Shown: one piece after another, positions 22,070-33,853 of the stretch
How positions within the stretch are numbered: position 1 is the stretch's first letter
How the letters are laid out: the number at the start of each line of letters is the position of its first letter
From: Plotosus lineatus
Lineage: Eukaryota; Chordata; Actinopteri; Siluriformes; Plotosidae
DNA length: 64,000 bases
Assembly (NCBI GenBank): GCA_024760905.1
Contig: CM045731.1
Location: 56,000,125 to 56,064,124 of the forward strand
Reading direction: 5' to 3'
Position numbers and translations under genes: made by a program
The notes under the pieces: generated by a model
Told to the model about the DNA's origin: nothing
Databases searched by the model: none
Seen by the model: only the letters and a program-made list of their open reading frames with translations

Positions 22070-25000
22070 GTAAGTGATGTACCACTGATTACAGAAAAAA
22101 ATAGAATAATTTAAAGCAATGTCTTGTTCATATTAAAACATTTTCAGCCATTTTCAATCATTCATTCATTCATTCATTCATCGATTTTCTGAACTGCTTA
22201 AGCCTATTTATTGTTGCGGGGAGGCTGGTGCCCATCTCAGCCGACTCAGGGCGAGGGTGGGCTACACCCTGGACAGCCCTGCAGGCCATTGCGGGGCCAA
22301 CACTCACACCTAGGGGAGATTTGGAACAGCCAATCAGCCTACTGTGCATGTTTTTGGACTGTGAGCAAACCAGAGTACCAAGAAGAAACACACACAAGCA
22401 TGGGGAGAACATGCAAACTCCACACAGAAACGCCCGAGCTGGGAATCTAACCCAGGACCTGTTAGGCAGACATGCTAACCACTATGCCACTGTGATGCCT
22501 ATTAATAATGATAGCACTAATTGCATGTGTTGTTTAAAGGACCTCAGGCAAAGAGCATCGAGAAAGGAAAACTTCAAGTAAAGTCACCCACAAGAGCTTC
22601 AGATGTTTTTCTGCAGTCACACTCAAGAATACCCAGAAAGATACCAGCAACCAGTGAATTAGTAATAAAAGGAAGGGGCAGTTCTCAGGTACTGGATTCT
22701 AAGCTCCTTTAAGTAAATATGTATATGATCAACTCTGATGAAATCCTGAGGAAGAACAGGTTGATTAGATGGAAAACCAGAATATCTCCTGGTGGGCTGT
22801 TTGGTGGTAGCATCACAAGGCATGTAGGGGTATAATTAGTAGATGATGAAATTATTTAATTTCTTATATTATCATGATGGAGGGACCGACAGTTCTGTTC
22901 ACAATATATTTATATGCTATATTTGAGAATATATTCACTGGTCATTACAAACACAACACTTTAGATTGTAGTTATTGTGTGAAACAGGTCATTTATGGTT
23001 ATTGTTAAGATAATTTTTTTCTTTGACGATATACTGTCGCAGAAGCGATCATAACCAACAACACTATTTTCATAGCACAATACAGACGCTCCCCAACTTA
23101 CGTTTTAGTTCGGTTCTGGACGGCCGAAAGTAAGGTGAAAAAAAACGCAAGTTGTTACTATATGTTCCAGTGACGTATGACGTTCATACTGCACTATATA
23201 GTCATAAATACCATTACTGTATCTCATAAAACACCCCTAAATCAATTATTATAAACATAACATTGTAAAATATTATCAAATAATATCAACATTAATTTCA
23301 AATAAATTAAATTCAAGCAAAATAATTTCAAATAATAGATAAATTTTAATCAAATTCACTCTTCAAATATCAAATACAGTATCAAATATAACCTTTAACA
23401 TGCTCTGTGATGCGATCTTTCTGCTTGTAAATGGTTCTGATGGTCGACATTTGGAAGAAACCTGCAACATTCACATGTTTTTCACCAGCATCAATTTTCT
23501 TGATAATAGCCATCTTCGTTTCTAACGAGATGGCTTGCCACTTTTTCTGATTACCACTGTCACTAGTGGACTTACTCTTCTGACCAACCATATTTGCTCA
23601 GGGTTACAAAAGTCCACAAAACAGTGTAAACACAAAGATCATAGAGACGACATATTAACATAAGGGTAACACGCAGTGAACTGGGAAGAAGGAGGGGCAC
23701 GTTCAGTCTGTCGTTTGTAAACAATGGACGCAGCGTCATGCGGAAGTAGCATATTACGTCAGCGTATTACGTAGGTACATCTCGTACTACAGAGAGCATG
23801 CTAAACTCAAAATTTGACAATTTCTTTTTTAATGTAAAATTGAAAAATACATAAAACATGAACATAAGTTGGAGAGTGTCTGTACCATTAAATTATCTTC
23901 TTCAATGCCGCCACTGTCTGTAAGTCACAATGATAAGAGAAGTAACTATGCTTCTCTCCTCTACCCATCTCCCCGAGTGGCAGTGAAACATTTTTACGCT
24001 TCTGCATAATAAGTGTGAGGGGTATTGTCATCACGTGTGATGTCCGTAAGTCTTTCCATAGTTGCGTTTCATGCACTAACTCAAAATCATCACTATTTTT
24101 GGTGTAGATGTTGGGGCAGGGTAACTATTTAGTCATTGATTTTCATTGTGGTCCAGTATCCAATATGGCCACCGTGGACTGAGGAGTTTTAGGGGTTTTT
24201 TGTTATGCTAATAAGCTCACATGAACTATCCAGTTAGGAAAATGGTATTTGCATTAATTGTATTATGGGGCAATTAACTGACTATCACAACAGGCCTAAT
24301 TACCAATGGTCTAAAAGAGATTTCATTACTTGATACTAATCTTTCCCTTTGTTGTGTGACTTTAGATACGGATACCTAACACCAGGGCTTCCTATAAAGG
24401 CATGTTTAAGGGGCTAGCTGCTAAGGATCTAAATCAGACGAAGAGGAAGCCGTATCAGAGCATGAGCTGTTTAGCAAATTTTAGGTTTGGGGTAAGCCGC
24501 AATATTCCTAAAGAGATACCTCAAATCAGCAAGACCTATGAGGACAGCTTAAAGGCTTACATGACCACAGCTGTCTTGAGTTACATAACCTCAGCATCAT
24601 TCAAGAGTGACTTGGGACGGTGCATTATGAGCGAGATTTACACGAGGGTAACAGAAGTTGCTTCCCAGGCTCAAGCACAACATGCTATGAGACCCAGTGA
24701 GGCAAAGAATAAGAGGCAGAACATCTCCGTGGTTCAGCAATTGAGCAACAAATCTTTTAATCAGTCCAGAATTCAGTCTAAGGCTACAGCAATAAGCTTT
24801 CAGGAAAACCATTGCTACCACTTTGGAATCAGTGGCTGTGTGGCATCTCTGATTGGATTCATAATGAGAAAACATAAAAGGCAAATTATCGAAAAGTTTA
24901 AAAGAGAGTCACCCAAACCTCTGACAACAAGCAAGACTGCTATGGAAATTATGGACAATGTCTTTAAAAGTATCCTTGCTTCCATTATGAATGCTGGAAG

Positions 25001-27525
25001 TCATAAACCAGAGGACATAATTTATGAAGACTTTCCTGCTAGCATGAGTGATATTCACACAATAAATGCCAATGAAAGACAGAATCCACTTAACAGTAAT
25101 GATGACATCTTGGGTTCTTCAGAAAGCAAAAGCCCCTTTGAGGAGCCTCTGACTTCACATGCTGAAGATTCTTATTCGAACTTTGACAAAATTATTCCTG
25201 AGGCCGGTGATGCCATTTTAGGACAAGCCAATGAATTTGCAACAAGTATGCTTGAGTCACTCCCGAGTGGTTTTGAACTTAGTCCAATCAATGAGCCAGT
25301 GGAAACCCTTGACCTTGAGTCTAGATTTGATGATGCAGCAGAAGAACAACATTTTTCAGAATCGGATACAATTTCACACTGTTCTTCCTTGAGTATAAAT
25401 GTTGGCTCGCCAAAGGGATCTAAAATATCCGCTTCTAGCACCACTGTGAGTTCAGATACTGATCAAGATTCTTTTGGAGTTTCTTCTAAACCACTTCATC
25501 AGGAGGGCATAACCCTTCAGCAGTACCTTTCTTCTGAACTAGCGGTCAGGGTTGAGGATGAAAATGAAGAAGACGAGAGCACATCGCCTGTTTTTATTTT
25601 ACCATCTCAGGCTTCTGCTCTTGAGCAAGGCCAACTTTTGACCATCCTAGAACCAACCTCTAGTGAGGTGCCAGGTACGGAATTCTAAAGCATTGGATTT
25701 TATAGTTTTATAAAGTTTTTAAGTGATAACTTTGTGTTATGTGTATTGATATTACATTTATTCTAAAGGATTTCTTCTGAGCAATGTATCAAACTTCCAT
25801 TCAACATCATTTCACTCTATTTTTCTTCTATCTAAATGTATATTTCTCAAAAGGATCTGCCCGGAGAAGGACACATCCCACTAAAAGGTCCACTTCTAGC
25901 CATTCTCTGAATTCATACACTTCCAGAGACATAAGAAGACTTGATGAGTCTGCTGAACAATCTTTATTACATGACCAAGAACAAGATTCTTTTGGGGGTT
26001 CTTCATCCATTCATGAAAAGAACCAAGCCCTTAACCGACCCCAGTCTTCTGAACATGAAGGTGTGTGTGAGGAAGAAGACGAAACAGAGAATAAAAGCAG
26101 CTTGGCCAGCTTTATTTCACCACCTATGAGCTGCTCAGAAAAATACATGAGTCGGGATTCAAATTCCTCCAGATGCGCAAGCAGCCTCGATGCGTCTCTT
26201 ATTTCATATCTCATTGCAGAAGCAACAGAACAATTTTTAACAAGTGACCAAGAAGAGGATTCTTCTAGAGCCTCTTCTGAATTGCTTCATCTGAAGAATG
26301 GACCCCTTGAACACTACCTGTCTTCTGAACCAGAGTTTAAGTGTGAGGAGGAAGATGAAGAAGAGGATGAGTGCACCTTGTCTGCTTTCATTCCACCATC
26401 TCAGACTTCTACTCTTGAAGAAGAACCACCTTTGTGCAATCTGTCACCACCCTCTAGTGAAATGCTACGTAAGAGACTCTTAGACACTGGTTTTTACAGT
26501 ATTGTAACACTTCAAAAATAACATGTATGTTAACTACACTGATGTAGAGGTTGGCATGTCCATCTCACAGCAAGACTTTCTCCGTCACCATGATAATGCT
26601 ACAGAGAAAGTTGGTTGCCCCTCTCTGTAACATTGTCACCTACTGAATGACCCACACCTTATGCCACACTGGGTCATTCCACCTGCAAAGCTTTCTGCTC
26701 TACTTCTAGTTATTACCAGCTCTAAAGCATAGCTGCTGTTATTCTCACTACTATCAGTTTGTGCTTCTGTATTATTTATTTAATTATTTATTTAATTAGT
26801 GGCCAGGTGCCAAGACTTGCTTGACATGTTATCGGAAAATTTTCAGGGTGGCAACTTGGGACCAAATACTGAAACAAGTTTATGAAAAAGTCATTGTAGA
26901 TCAAGTCCAAGGCCAGCAAAATGGCCACCAAGTTGTTTATTATGGTGGGGGAGTGGCTGGTGCAATCCCCCTATTAAGGGGTTGCCTCTAGTTTTAATTT
27001 AGAATGTTTGGTAACTTGGTAAAATACACTCTCAAATGTGTATGGTGACAGACAATGCAGAATCAGAATGATACAGCAGGCCAGACAGACCATTATTTAA
27101 TCTCTCCTGGTGTGAAAATTGGACTGGCTTACTGTGACCGAATGCTGTGAGAAAGGAAATTGAGATTTAATGGAGTTTGGTCAAAACAGGGTTTAGGAAT
27201 CTGGATAACTTATACAGGGTATACATACAGAATTTCCATCTAATTAACATGATGAAATTGTGCTTCTCCCTGCCCAACAGACCTCTGCTGCAACTCCAAA
27301 AGCACACTCAGTGCGAATCCCTCTCTGGCTTCATCTAACCTTGATGGAGCAGAATTTACACTAAGTGATCACGAAGAAGACTCCTTTGAATGCTCTTTTG
27401 AGTCCCGTCATCAGAACAGCAGGGTCCGTGACCAGTACCAGACTTCTGAATCTGTACTTGAGGGCGATGATGAAGATGAAGCTGAAGACGAGGATGATAG
27501 CACCTTTCAATTCACCACCTCATAG
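21934..27525 (+). CDS. Unrecognised host gene with four acidic C-terminal repeats
   Basis: Five exons chain in phase with GT-AG borders: 21934-22069, 22540-22688, 24366-25674, 25854-26468 and 27281-27525 (TAG). Together they give about 817 codons; the 5' start is not found. The protein is mainly polar. The N-terminal part is basic with RIPRKIP and SRNIPKEIP motifs. A middle helical part contains AMEIMDNVFKSILASIM. The C-terminal third repeats an acidic module of about 55-75 residues four times, each opening near D-Q/H-x-x-D-S and ending in an acidic Glu/Asp run plus F-I/L-x-P-x-Q-like text. I do not recognise the family. Regular spacing of hydrophobic pairs in the middle helix is like PKA-anchoring helices, which is only a guess. 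Confidence 0.72.
22166..22499 (-). mobile_element. tRNA-derived fish SINE, full length, intronic
   Basis: Minus-strand copy between exons a and b. The tail block GAGGCTGGTGCCCATCTCAG comes first and the tRNA-like head ends near 22495. An (ATTC)n run at 22158-22182 marks its 3' end. Confidence 0.82.
22540..22688 (+). CDS. Unknown acidic-repeat gene, exon b
   Basis: 149 nt between TTTAAAG and CAG|GTACTG; joins exon a in phase and ends in phase 0. Basic, with SRIPRKIP, a motif echoed by SRNIPKEIP in the next exon. Confidence 0.65.
23083..23882 (-). mobile_element. Tigger/pogo-type transposon, deleted, intronic
   Basis: Inverted ends CAGACGCTCCCCAACTTACG and the complementary CATAAGTTGGAGAGTGTCTG, bordered by TA on both sides (23081-23082, 23883-23884). 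800 bp. Carries only the transposase N-terminus. Inserted in the third known intron of the acidic-repeat gene. Confidence 0.88.
23382..23591 (-). pseudogene. Tigger transposase N-terminal DNA-binding domain
   Basis: 69 residues from the ATG at 23591. Contains the psq/CENP-B-type helix-turn-helix (SLETKMAIIKKIDAGEKHVN, then the second helix pair). The CENP-B second domain and the DDE catalytic part are deleted, so at most it could bind element ends. Confidence 0.75.
23885..24365. other. Intron sequence
   Basis: No feature recognised between the Tigger copy and the exon at 24366. Confidence 0.5.
24366..25674 (+). CDS. Unknown acidic-repeat gene, large exon c
   Basis: 1,309 nt. Acceptor GTGACTTTAG; donor CCAG|GTACGG; reading through the donor meets a stop at 25686-25688. 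Begins with IRIPNTR. Contains two predicted helical zones: residues about 60-115 of the exon, and the AMEIMDNVFKSILASIM helix encoded near 24940-24990. A Ser/Glu-rich region then ends with the first acidic module (DQDSFGVSS ... EDENEEDE ... LPSQASALE). Phase 0 in, phase 1 out. Confidence 0.78.
25854..26468 (+). CDS. Unknown acidic-repeat gene, exon d (two repeats)
   Basis: 615 nt, acceptor CTCAAAAG, donor CTAC|GTAAGA, phase 1 to phase 1. Starts with a basic GSARRRTHPTKR stretch, then two acidic modules (DQEQDSFGGSS ... CEEEDETENK; DQEEDSSRASS ... CEEEDEEEDE). The second ends like the exon-c module, with FIPPSQTSTLE. Confidence 0.75.
26469..27280. other. Intron of the acidic-repeat gene
   Basis: AT-rich; contains short ATTTATTTAATT runs near 26770-26800. 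No repeat family recognised. Confidence 0.5.
27281..27525 (+). CDS. Unknown acidic-repeat gene, last exon e
   Basis: Acceptor CTGCCCAACAG, joins in phase, ends at TAG 27523-27525. Encodes the fourth acidic module (SDHEEDSFECS ... EGDDEDEAEDEDDS). It stops where the other copies have the F-I-x-P-x-Q tail. No nearby consensus poly(A) signal was found. Confidence 0.7.
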
Positions 27526-27942
27526 CCACTTAGCATCAGTTGCTTTGATTACTCTTAATATGAAATATTTATGACCTGTTATCACCTGTGCAAGAAATGC
27601 TTTGGTTTTTAATTATCAACTTAAAATTCATCTGGAAGTGAAATACGTAATCACTGAGATCTTTTTTTAAGTAAAACCATGAACCACATTATTTTGTCCA
27701 CATTATGTTACCTCCCTTTGTGGATGATTTTATTTTGCGATGAGTTGTGGTAAAGAGGAGTCACTGGTGCCTCTTACTGTGAATTATTTTCCAGTAAGAA
27801 CTTTCTGAATTGTTTTAATTATTAGTATTTATTTTTCTTTGTTGCACCATGCAACATTTTATCTCACACACACACATGCACACATAGCACTACACAGTAA
27901 GTGTGTGTGAGATAAAGTGTTGCGTGATGCAACAAGGAAAAG

Positions 27943-27955
<13 letters not shown>
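27526..27955. other. Downstream flank of the acidic-repeat gene
   Basis: Probable 3' UTR and flank. A CA run at 27866-27890 is followed by an inverted GTGTGTGTGAGATAAA segment at 27902-27918. Confidence 0.45.

Positions 27956-27956
<1 letters not shown>

Positions 27957-27990
<34 letters not shown>
27957..27990 (+). repeat. (TA)n microsatellite
   Basis: TA array at the 3' end of RTE copy C. Confidence 0.95.
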
Positions 27991-27991
<1 letters not shown>

Positions 27992-29763
27992 TCTTCTTCT
28001 TCTTCTTCTTTTACTTTCGGCTGCTCCCTTCAGGGGTCGCCACAGCAAATCATCCGCCTCCACCTCACCCTGTCCTCCGCATCTTTTCTGACTCCAACGA
28101 CCTTCATGTCTTCCTTCACCACATCCATAAATCTCTTCTTCGGTCTTTTTTCTCTCTCATTTTCCTCATTCATCAGCTCTTCAAAGTACTCTTTCCATCT
28201 TCCCAGCACACTTCTGTCATTAGTCAATACAGTTCCCTCTCTGTCCTTTATCAATCTAACTTGCTGCACGTCCTTCCCATCTCTATTTCTCTGCTGTGCC
28301 AACCTGTATAGATCATTTTCTCCCTCTTTACTATCCAACCTATCATACAAGTCATCATACGCCCTCTGTTTGGCCTTAGCCACTGCTACTTTCGCCTTAC
28401 GCTGTGTCTCCCTGTACTCCTGTTTACTCTCTTCGGTCCTCTCAATGTCCCACTTCTTCTTGGCTAACCTTTTCCTTTGTACACACTCCTGCACTTCCTC
28501 ATTCCACCACCAAGTCTCCTTATCTACTTTCCTTCCAGAGGACACACCAAGTACTCTCCTACCTGTGTCCCTGATCACATTTGCTGTGGTTGTCCAGTCA
28601 TTTGGAAGCACTTCCTGGCCACCCAAAGCCTGTTTCAACTCCTCCTTGAAGACAACACGACACTCTTCCTTTTTCAGCTTCCACCACTTTGTCTTCTGCT
28701 CTGCCTTTGCCTTTTTCACCTTTCTCACCATCAGAGTCATCCTGCACACCACCATCCTATGCTGTTTGGCAACACTCTCACCCACGATGACTTTGCAGTC
28801 ACTGACTTCCTTCAAATTACATCGCCTACACAAGATGTAGTCTACCTGTGTGCGCCTACCTCCGCTTTCATAAGTCACCCTATGTCTTCTCAAAGAAAGT
28901 ATTCACCACAGCCATTTCCATCCTTTTTGCAAAATCTATCAACATCTGTCCTTCTGCGTTCCTGTCCTGGATACCAAACCTGCCCATCACTTCCTCGTCC
29001 CCTCTGTTGCCTGCCCCAACATGTCCATTGAAGTCTGCACCTATGACCACACTTTCACCTCTGGGGGTACTCTGCATCACTTCATCTAAGTCACTCCAGA
29101 ATCTCTCCTTCTCTTCTAGTTCACATCCTGCCTGTGTGGCATAAGCACTAACAACATTGAGCATTACACCTTCAATTTCTAACTTGAGATTCATCACTCT
29201 GTCTGACACTCTTTTCACTTTTAGAACATTCCTGACAAACTCCTCCTTCAAGATGACTCCGACTCCATTTCTCTTCCCATCCACACCGTGATAAAATAGC
29301 TTAAACCCTGCTCCTAAGCTTTTAGCTTTGCTACCTTTCCACCTGGTCTCCTGAACACACAGTATGTCCACCTTCCTCCTCTGCATCATGTCAACCAGCT
29401 CTCTACCTTTTCTGTGCATAGTTCCAACATTCAAAGTCCCCTCTCTCAGTCCTAGACTCATGCCTTTCCTCTTCTCTCTCTGCCTACGGACACGCCTCCC
29501 ACCTCTCCTTCTTCGACGTCTTCGATCAACAGTAGTCCAATTTCCATCAGCACCCTGTTGATTGACAGCACTGATGGCGGTCGTTGTTAACCCGGGCCTC
29601 GACCGATCCGGTATGGAGGTAATACTTTTGATTTGCATAATCAATAATTGGCATTGGTTTTACGTCGGATGCCCTTCCTGACACAACCCTCTGCATTTCT
29701 CCGGGCTTGGGACCGGCATGAGGGGGAGAGACACTGGTTAGTGCCCCCCCACCTCATGGCTGC

Positions 29764-29766
<3 letters not shown>
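27991..29766 (-). mobile_element. RTE-like LINE copy C, reverse transcriptase deleted
   Basis: Both family ends are present: 3' end at 28000-28050, and 5' end GGCTGCATTATAT at 29758-29766. About 1.4 kb is missing at 28145: the sequence jumps from the C-terminal tail straight to the linker, removing the whole RT. Two long frames remain: linker/endonuclease C-terminus (28030-28893) and endonuclease (28880-29644, with CVQETRWKG, GADFNGHVG, VDYILCRR). Confidence 0.92.

Positions 29767-29798
<32 letters not shown>
29767..29798 (+). repeat. (TA)n microsatellite
   Basis: TA array at the 5' end of RTE copy C. Confidence 0.95.
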
Positions 29799-29800
<2 letters not shown>

Positions 29801-29815
29801 AAAATACTTTAATTG

Positions 29816-30113
29816 TGGAGCCGGTGGTGTAGTGGTTAGAGTGCTGGGCTCATGATCGGGAGGCTGTGAGTTCAAATCCCACTGAGACCCTCACTGTGCC
29901 AAGACCCCTGGGCAAGGTCTCAACCACAAGTGTGCCTCTGTCCACCCAGCAGTATAAATGGGTACCAGTAAAAATATACTGGGAAGGTAACCTGCGATGG
30001 ACTAGTGTCCCATCCAGGAGGAGTTCAACTCCTGATCGCTTCACGCTACGGAAACCGGGGATAAGCACTGGCCTGATGAGTCACTAGGCTCGAGTGTAAA
30101 AACCCAACAGTTA
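29816..30113 (+). mobile_element. tRNA-derived SINE, second family (V-SINE-like)
   Basis: tRNA-like head with A box GTAGTGGTTAGAG and B box GAGTTCAAATCCC. A CAAGACCCCTGGGCAAGGTC section and a body with GCGATGGACTAGTGTCCCAT follow. The tail ends in an (AATC)n run at 30112-30130. A minus-strand tail fragment recurs at 12575. Confidence 0.85.
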
Positions 30114-30151
30114 ATCAATCAATCAATCAAATATAAACTACATAAATAAGA

Positions 30152-30330
30152 GCAGTGGTGGCCTAGTGGTATAGGGCGCTGGATTGCTGATCCTAGGGTT
30201 GGGGGTTTGAGTCCCACTCTCCACAAGGTTGTCACTGGCCAGTCATGTCTCTCACTGTCTGTGGTGAGAGATTCATGTAAAAACCATTGCTGACTTTCGG
30301 AAAGAGTAGCTGCAAAGCCGTGCAATCAAA
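30152..30330 (+). mobile_element. tRNA-RTE chimeric SINE, 3'-truncated
   Basis: Same family as 62461-62808: A box TGGCCTAGTGG, B-box remnant GGTTTGAGTCC, then the GTCATGTCTCTCACTGTCTG block. It stops before the RTE-derived part. Confidence 0.82.
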
Positions 30331-30334
30331 ATTG

Positions 30335-30545
30335 TCTTGATGTACATCTCAGGTTGTCGGTCCTTCTTACAGAGTCTGTAAGTTCTTAGTTTATTCCCAT
30401 TCACTTTGTTTCTATCATTCCATAGTTCATCAAACCACAGTTCTTTGTCGAGTCTCATCAGACGTTTCTTTAAGTCATTAATATATACAGAGAACAACGT
30501 TGGGGACAGAATACAGCCTTGTATTTCTGAAGTGCAGTGATAGTG
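30335..30545 (-). pseudogene. LINE reverse-transcriptase fragment (L2/CR1-like)
   Basis: Minus-strand translation has QGCILSPTLFSVYINDLKK, the RT palm strip of L2/CR1/jockey-type LINEs, then RLMRLDKELWFDELWNDR. Distinct from the RTE and from the LINE at 49.2 kb. Both sides are truncated. Confidence 0.65.
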
Positions 30546-30604
30546 CAAAGTGAAGTGATATGAAGTGTAGTAAAACAACGGTCAGCACTATTTCGGTGGT
30601 CAAC

Positions 30605-30690
30605 ACTATCCGGCGCCCACTCTTTCCCAGTCCCCTCCAGCCACTGCCCCGGCACCCACTCTTCCCCAGTCCCCTCCAGCCACTACCGAA
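30605..30690 (+). repeat. Two-copy tandem repeat of about 45 bp
   Basis: The stretch CACTCTTCCCCAGTCCCCTC with its flanks occurs twice with few changes. Confidence 0.7.
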
Positions 30691-30699
30691 ACCTCTAGA

Positions 30700-31129
30700 T
30701 GTCGCTGTAAAATCCCCAAGCAATTAACTTTAGCCTCTAGATGTCGCTGTAACAAACTATAATTACATAAATAATTTAATTCATAGAATCACCTTCCTCG
30801 CACCTCACAGACGTGATTTAAAACGCGCAGCTAATTTCTTGTTCAGCATGTTCAACGTGGCTTGGAGGGACAGCCATAAACTTTTATTTTAGTAGTGCTA
30901 ATAGGTGGCATATATAGGATGTAAACTTTTGTAATAATAGGTTTATAGCTAGTAAAGTAGTATAAAGTTAGCTTGGCTTATAGCCTGCATAGGACTAACG
31001 TTAATATATCAATACATTACATTAATATATATCATATATATGTGCTCGAATGGGCCTAAAATCTATATAATATAAGGGATTCCTCCCTTTCACCGGTTTA
31101 ATGGAAGACTGAGACCCCCGCGACGGCCG
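30700..31129. other. AT-rich spacer
   Basis: No gene or repeat recognised apart from a duplicated CCTCTAGATGTCGCTGTAA motif at about 30690-30755. Confidence 0.5.
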
Positions 31130-31330
31130 GTGTCCTCTAAGTAGGATGAGCCCCTGGCTCTGTTTGACGTATACGTACATGTGTATATAATATCAATAAA
31201 TACATATTCAACGCTATAATGCTTATAATAACAATTAAACATTAAAAAAAAATAATGCATAAGAATGCATAAGATGTAAATAAAATATAAATACACACAC
31301 AGAAGCGCGCGCGCGCACACACACACATGT
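31130..31330 (-). mobile_element. Fragment of the 19.2-kb hAT family interior
   Basis: Reverse complement resembles 19960-20120 (the TTACATCTTATGCATTATTTT block and the TACGTCA block). Ends in a CG/CA run at 31300-31326. Confidence 0.6.
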
Positions 31331-32640
31331 CCTGAACCTGTCAAAACCTGAGGAGAATATTTGGAACAAGAGAAAGGTTAAAAAGTTGTGACTTACATAA
31401 AAACTTGGCTTAAAAAGTGGAACAAACTAGTTCAATGAAATGATACAAGGTTTATCTAGATGAGAGAAAACACTCATTTTGCAGGGCAGTGCCATCTTTT
31501 TTGTTAGTATAAATTGGCTTATATTGCTATAACAAGATAATTCAAATGTGTTGAGCTCACACATGTCCAACACACATTGTTATATATTGTGCTTGTAGCT
31601 GTATTTCTCCCAGTCCTACAAAAAAAAACCCTTCTAATCCTTCAACAATGACCAACAACCCCCCAGTTTATACACTTACACCCTGATGGTGGGCTACAGG
31701 AACTATACCATATCTGATGCTTCATTCCAAAATCAGGTGCTTCTCAAATGACTTAAAAATGGCGTGACACTACGCTATCCCTCAGCCATTGCTAAAATCT
31801 AAGGGAATTGGCGAAGATCAAAGGACATTTATACACATTAACATTCCCATGCACAGGTCCAGGACACGTGTCATGCCGCCTGCTTGCCTGCTCAGCCACC
31901 GCCAAAGCAACAACAATATCCCCAGCCATCAATGGATGACAGATAAAAATGAGTTCTGATAAAAAAATAGGTCAAGTGCCAAAATGTTATCAAAAGTTAG
32001 GTGCCAGTGGATTTTACTTCCAAATTACAGTTTTGATATATTAAGAAATTTTATTTCAAAAGCAATATATTCAATGATTTTTGTCACTTTTATTTGGTTG
32101 CTTGACATAAGACCAGATATTGGATATTTCAATTATGCATCATGAATATATCACGTGGCTTGTCACATTTTTTTTTTAAAATTGACCAAGTCAGCAGTAG
32201 CATCTAATGATAAAGATTTGCTGAAAATTTTGTCACTACTTTTGTTGTTTTAGTGTTATTTCAAAAAATATAAATTTTAGGTTAATTGACTAAACTTTAT
32301 GATTTAACACTTTTTGCGACATTACATTTTAATTGCCATTTTCCTTAGTATTTCTCTTCTTTTACAGTACCTACTATTATTACACCCTTGCAAGTCCATA
32401 ACTCCATTTGTACAGCACACATATAAATAATTTCATCACTCTTTAAAATCATGCAGCATAGTCGTTCAGATAAAATGATTAGCACAGATTTTAATATTTG
32501 TGAGTAAAGCCTGGTTTTGGCATGTCTCATCACATATTCAAACGACATTTCATGTGATGATGTGCAAGCTAATAAGGAACTGTGTGCTTTACCAATAGTT
32601 TATTGTTATGCTTATGGTTTTATGTTTCTGTGCCAAAAGA
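31331..32640. other. AT-rich sequence without recognised features
   Basis: No exon with both splice sites and no known repeat was identified. It may be intron or upstream flank of the Ulp1-like remnant. Confidence 0.45.
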
Positions 32641-32642
32641 TA

Positions 32643-33685
32643 AAGCTTCCAGGTACCGTGTATGTGGCGAAGTTTTTGAACCACAAGACTTCAAAACCCT
32701 ACAGCATCTAAATTGGCTAAATGACAAAATAAGTAAAATTCATATAGGAATGCAATTAGGATGGTTTTTTAAACAAATGTAGTTTTCAAGAAGGTTGTAC
32801 AAGAACTACTGTAACATTTTTTAAGAATAAAGGATAAGAACATGCGATTAATAATGCACTTGATGCATGTATGTTTTTTGCTTGTTATAGGTGATAAATG
32901 CTTTCCCGTTGTTGCTTAAAAATGAGCAAAACAAAGGAGACAGTGGACACGTGTTTGTCATGCCATTCTATATGGCTGTGCTGTGGGACAGAGAGGAATA
33001 TGCTCACTGGATGTACAGAAAGGTTCAACATAAACTCAGGAAAATTCAAGCTTTGCAGAGAGGGTGACTCCTTATGGGGATAAGTGTAGTACTACAGGAA
33101 TGGCCCAGAGTTTGCAAAATTAGTCACAGGATACAAATACTTAAGTGATTTTATTTTTACATCACATAACTAATGTTATTCTTTATTCCATCTTCAGATG
33201 AATTTGGCATTTTTGTTGTGTGGCAATCTGAAATAAATTATAGGGACCAGTAGTACTATAGTAGCTCCCTTTTGATTTCTATAAGCTTGAGATCCTTTGT
33301 AGATCTTAAATTTTTGTGCAAAAAAATATAACAAAATTTATACTGAATGCATAAAAATAAATTAATTGCATAATTTTTACACAGTGGTTACGAGAGGAAT
33401 TCTCTGTAGTGTCTTTGTAGAGGGGTTTTATATTGGGACATATAAATATTGCATTTTTAATTCTGGGTATTTTCTAAACTTGACCAGCTTTCCAAATATA
33501 TGCAGTGATATCACCATGTCGAGTTGGTTTGGTTTATTATTGGGATTTATTATAATACTATTATGTTGTCTTTTAGGTCAAACTTTCACGGTTTGATTGG
33601 GTATTTTTGCCCATAAATGCACATGCAAGCCACTGGATTCTGTTAGCAGCCACAACACAAGGAGCACATATGTCAAGAAATAGAG
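32643..33685 (+). pseudogene. Ulp1/SENP-like cysteine peptidase (C48) gene remnant
   Basis: Three exon-like blocks. 32643-32728: FEPQDFKTLQHLNWLND, the entrance of a Ulp1 catalytic domain. 32891-33063: VINAFPLLL then FYMAVLWDREEYAHWMY. 33577-33685: FDWVFLPINAHASHWILLA, holding the catalytic His of the SHW motif, with a good donor GAG|GTAAAT. The first donor reads ATAAGT instead of GTAAGT, blocks two and three do not join in phase, and the exons with the catalytic Asp and Cys are not seen. Ulp1-family peptidases cleave SUMO-type modifiers. It may be a dead host paralogue or transposon cargo. Confidence 0.6.
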
Positions 33686-33736
33686 GTAAATATGATTTGT
33701 ACAGTTGTAAGATTAATTGAAATAATGTTCATCATT

Positions 33737-33853
33737 TCATTTTCTGTAACCGCTTCATCTTAATTAGGGTCACGAGGAGGCTGGTGCCCATCCCAGCCAA
33801 CTCGGGGCGAGGGCAGAGTACACCCTGGACAGCTCGCCAGGCCATCGCAGGGC
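33737..33853 (-). mobile_element. Fish SINE tail fragment (Mermaid-like)
   Basis: Contains GAGGCTGGTGCCCATCCCAG and the following CTCGGGGCGAGGGC block. It is fused directly to the next SINE. Confidence 0.72.

Noticed and set aside
29816..29890. Functional tRNA genes in the SINE heads (also 62461-62535)
   Set aside because: A and B boxes are present but the cloverleaf is incomplete and each is followed by SINE body sequence.
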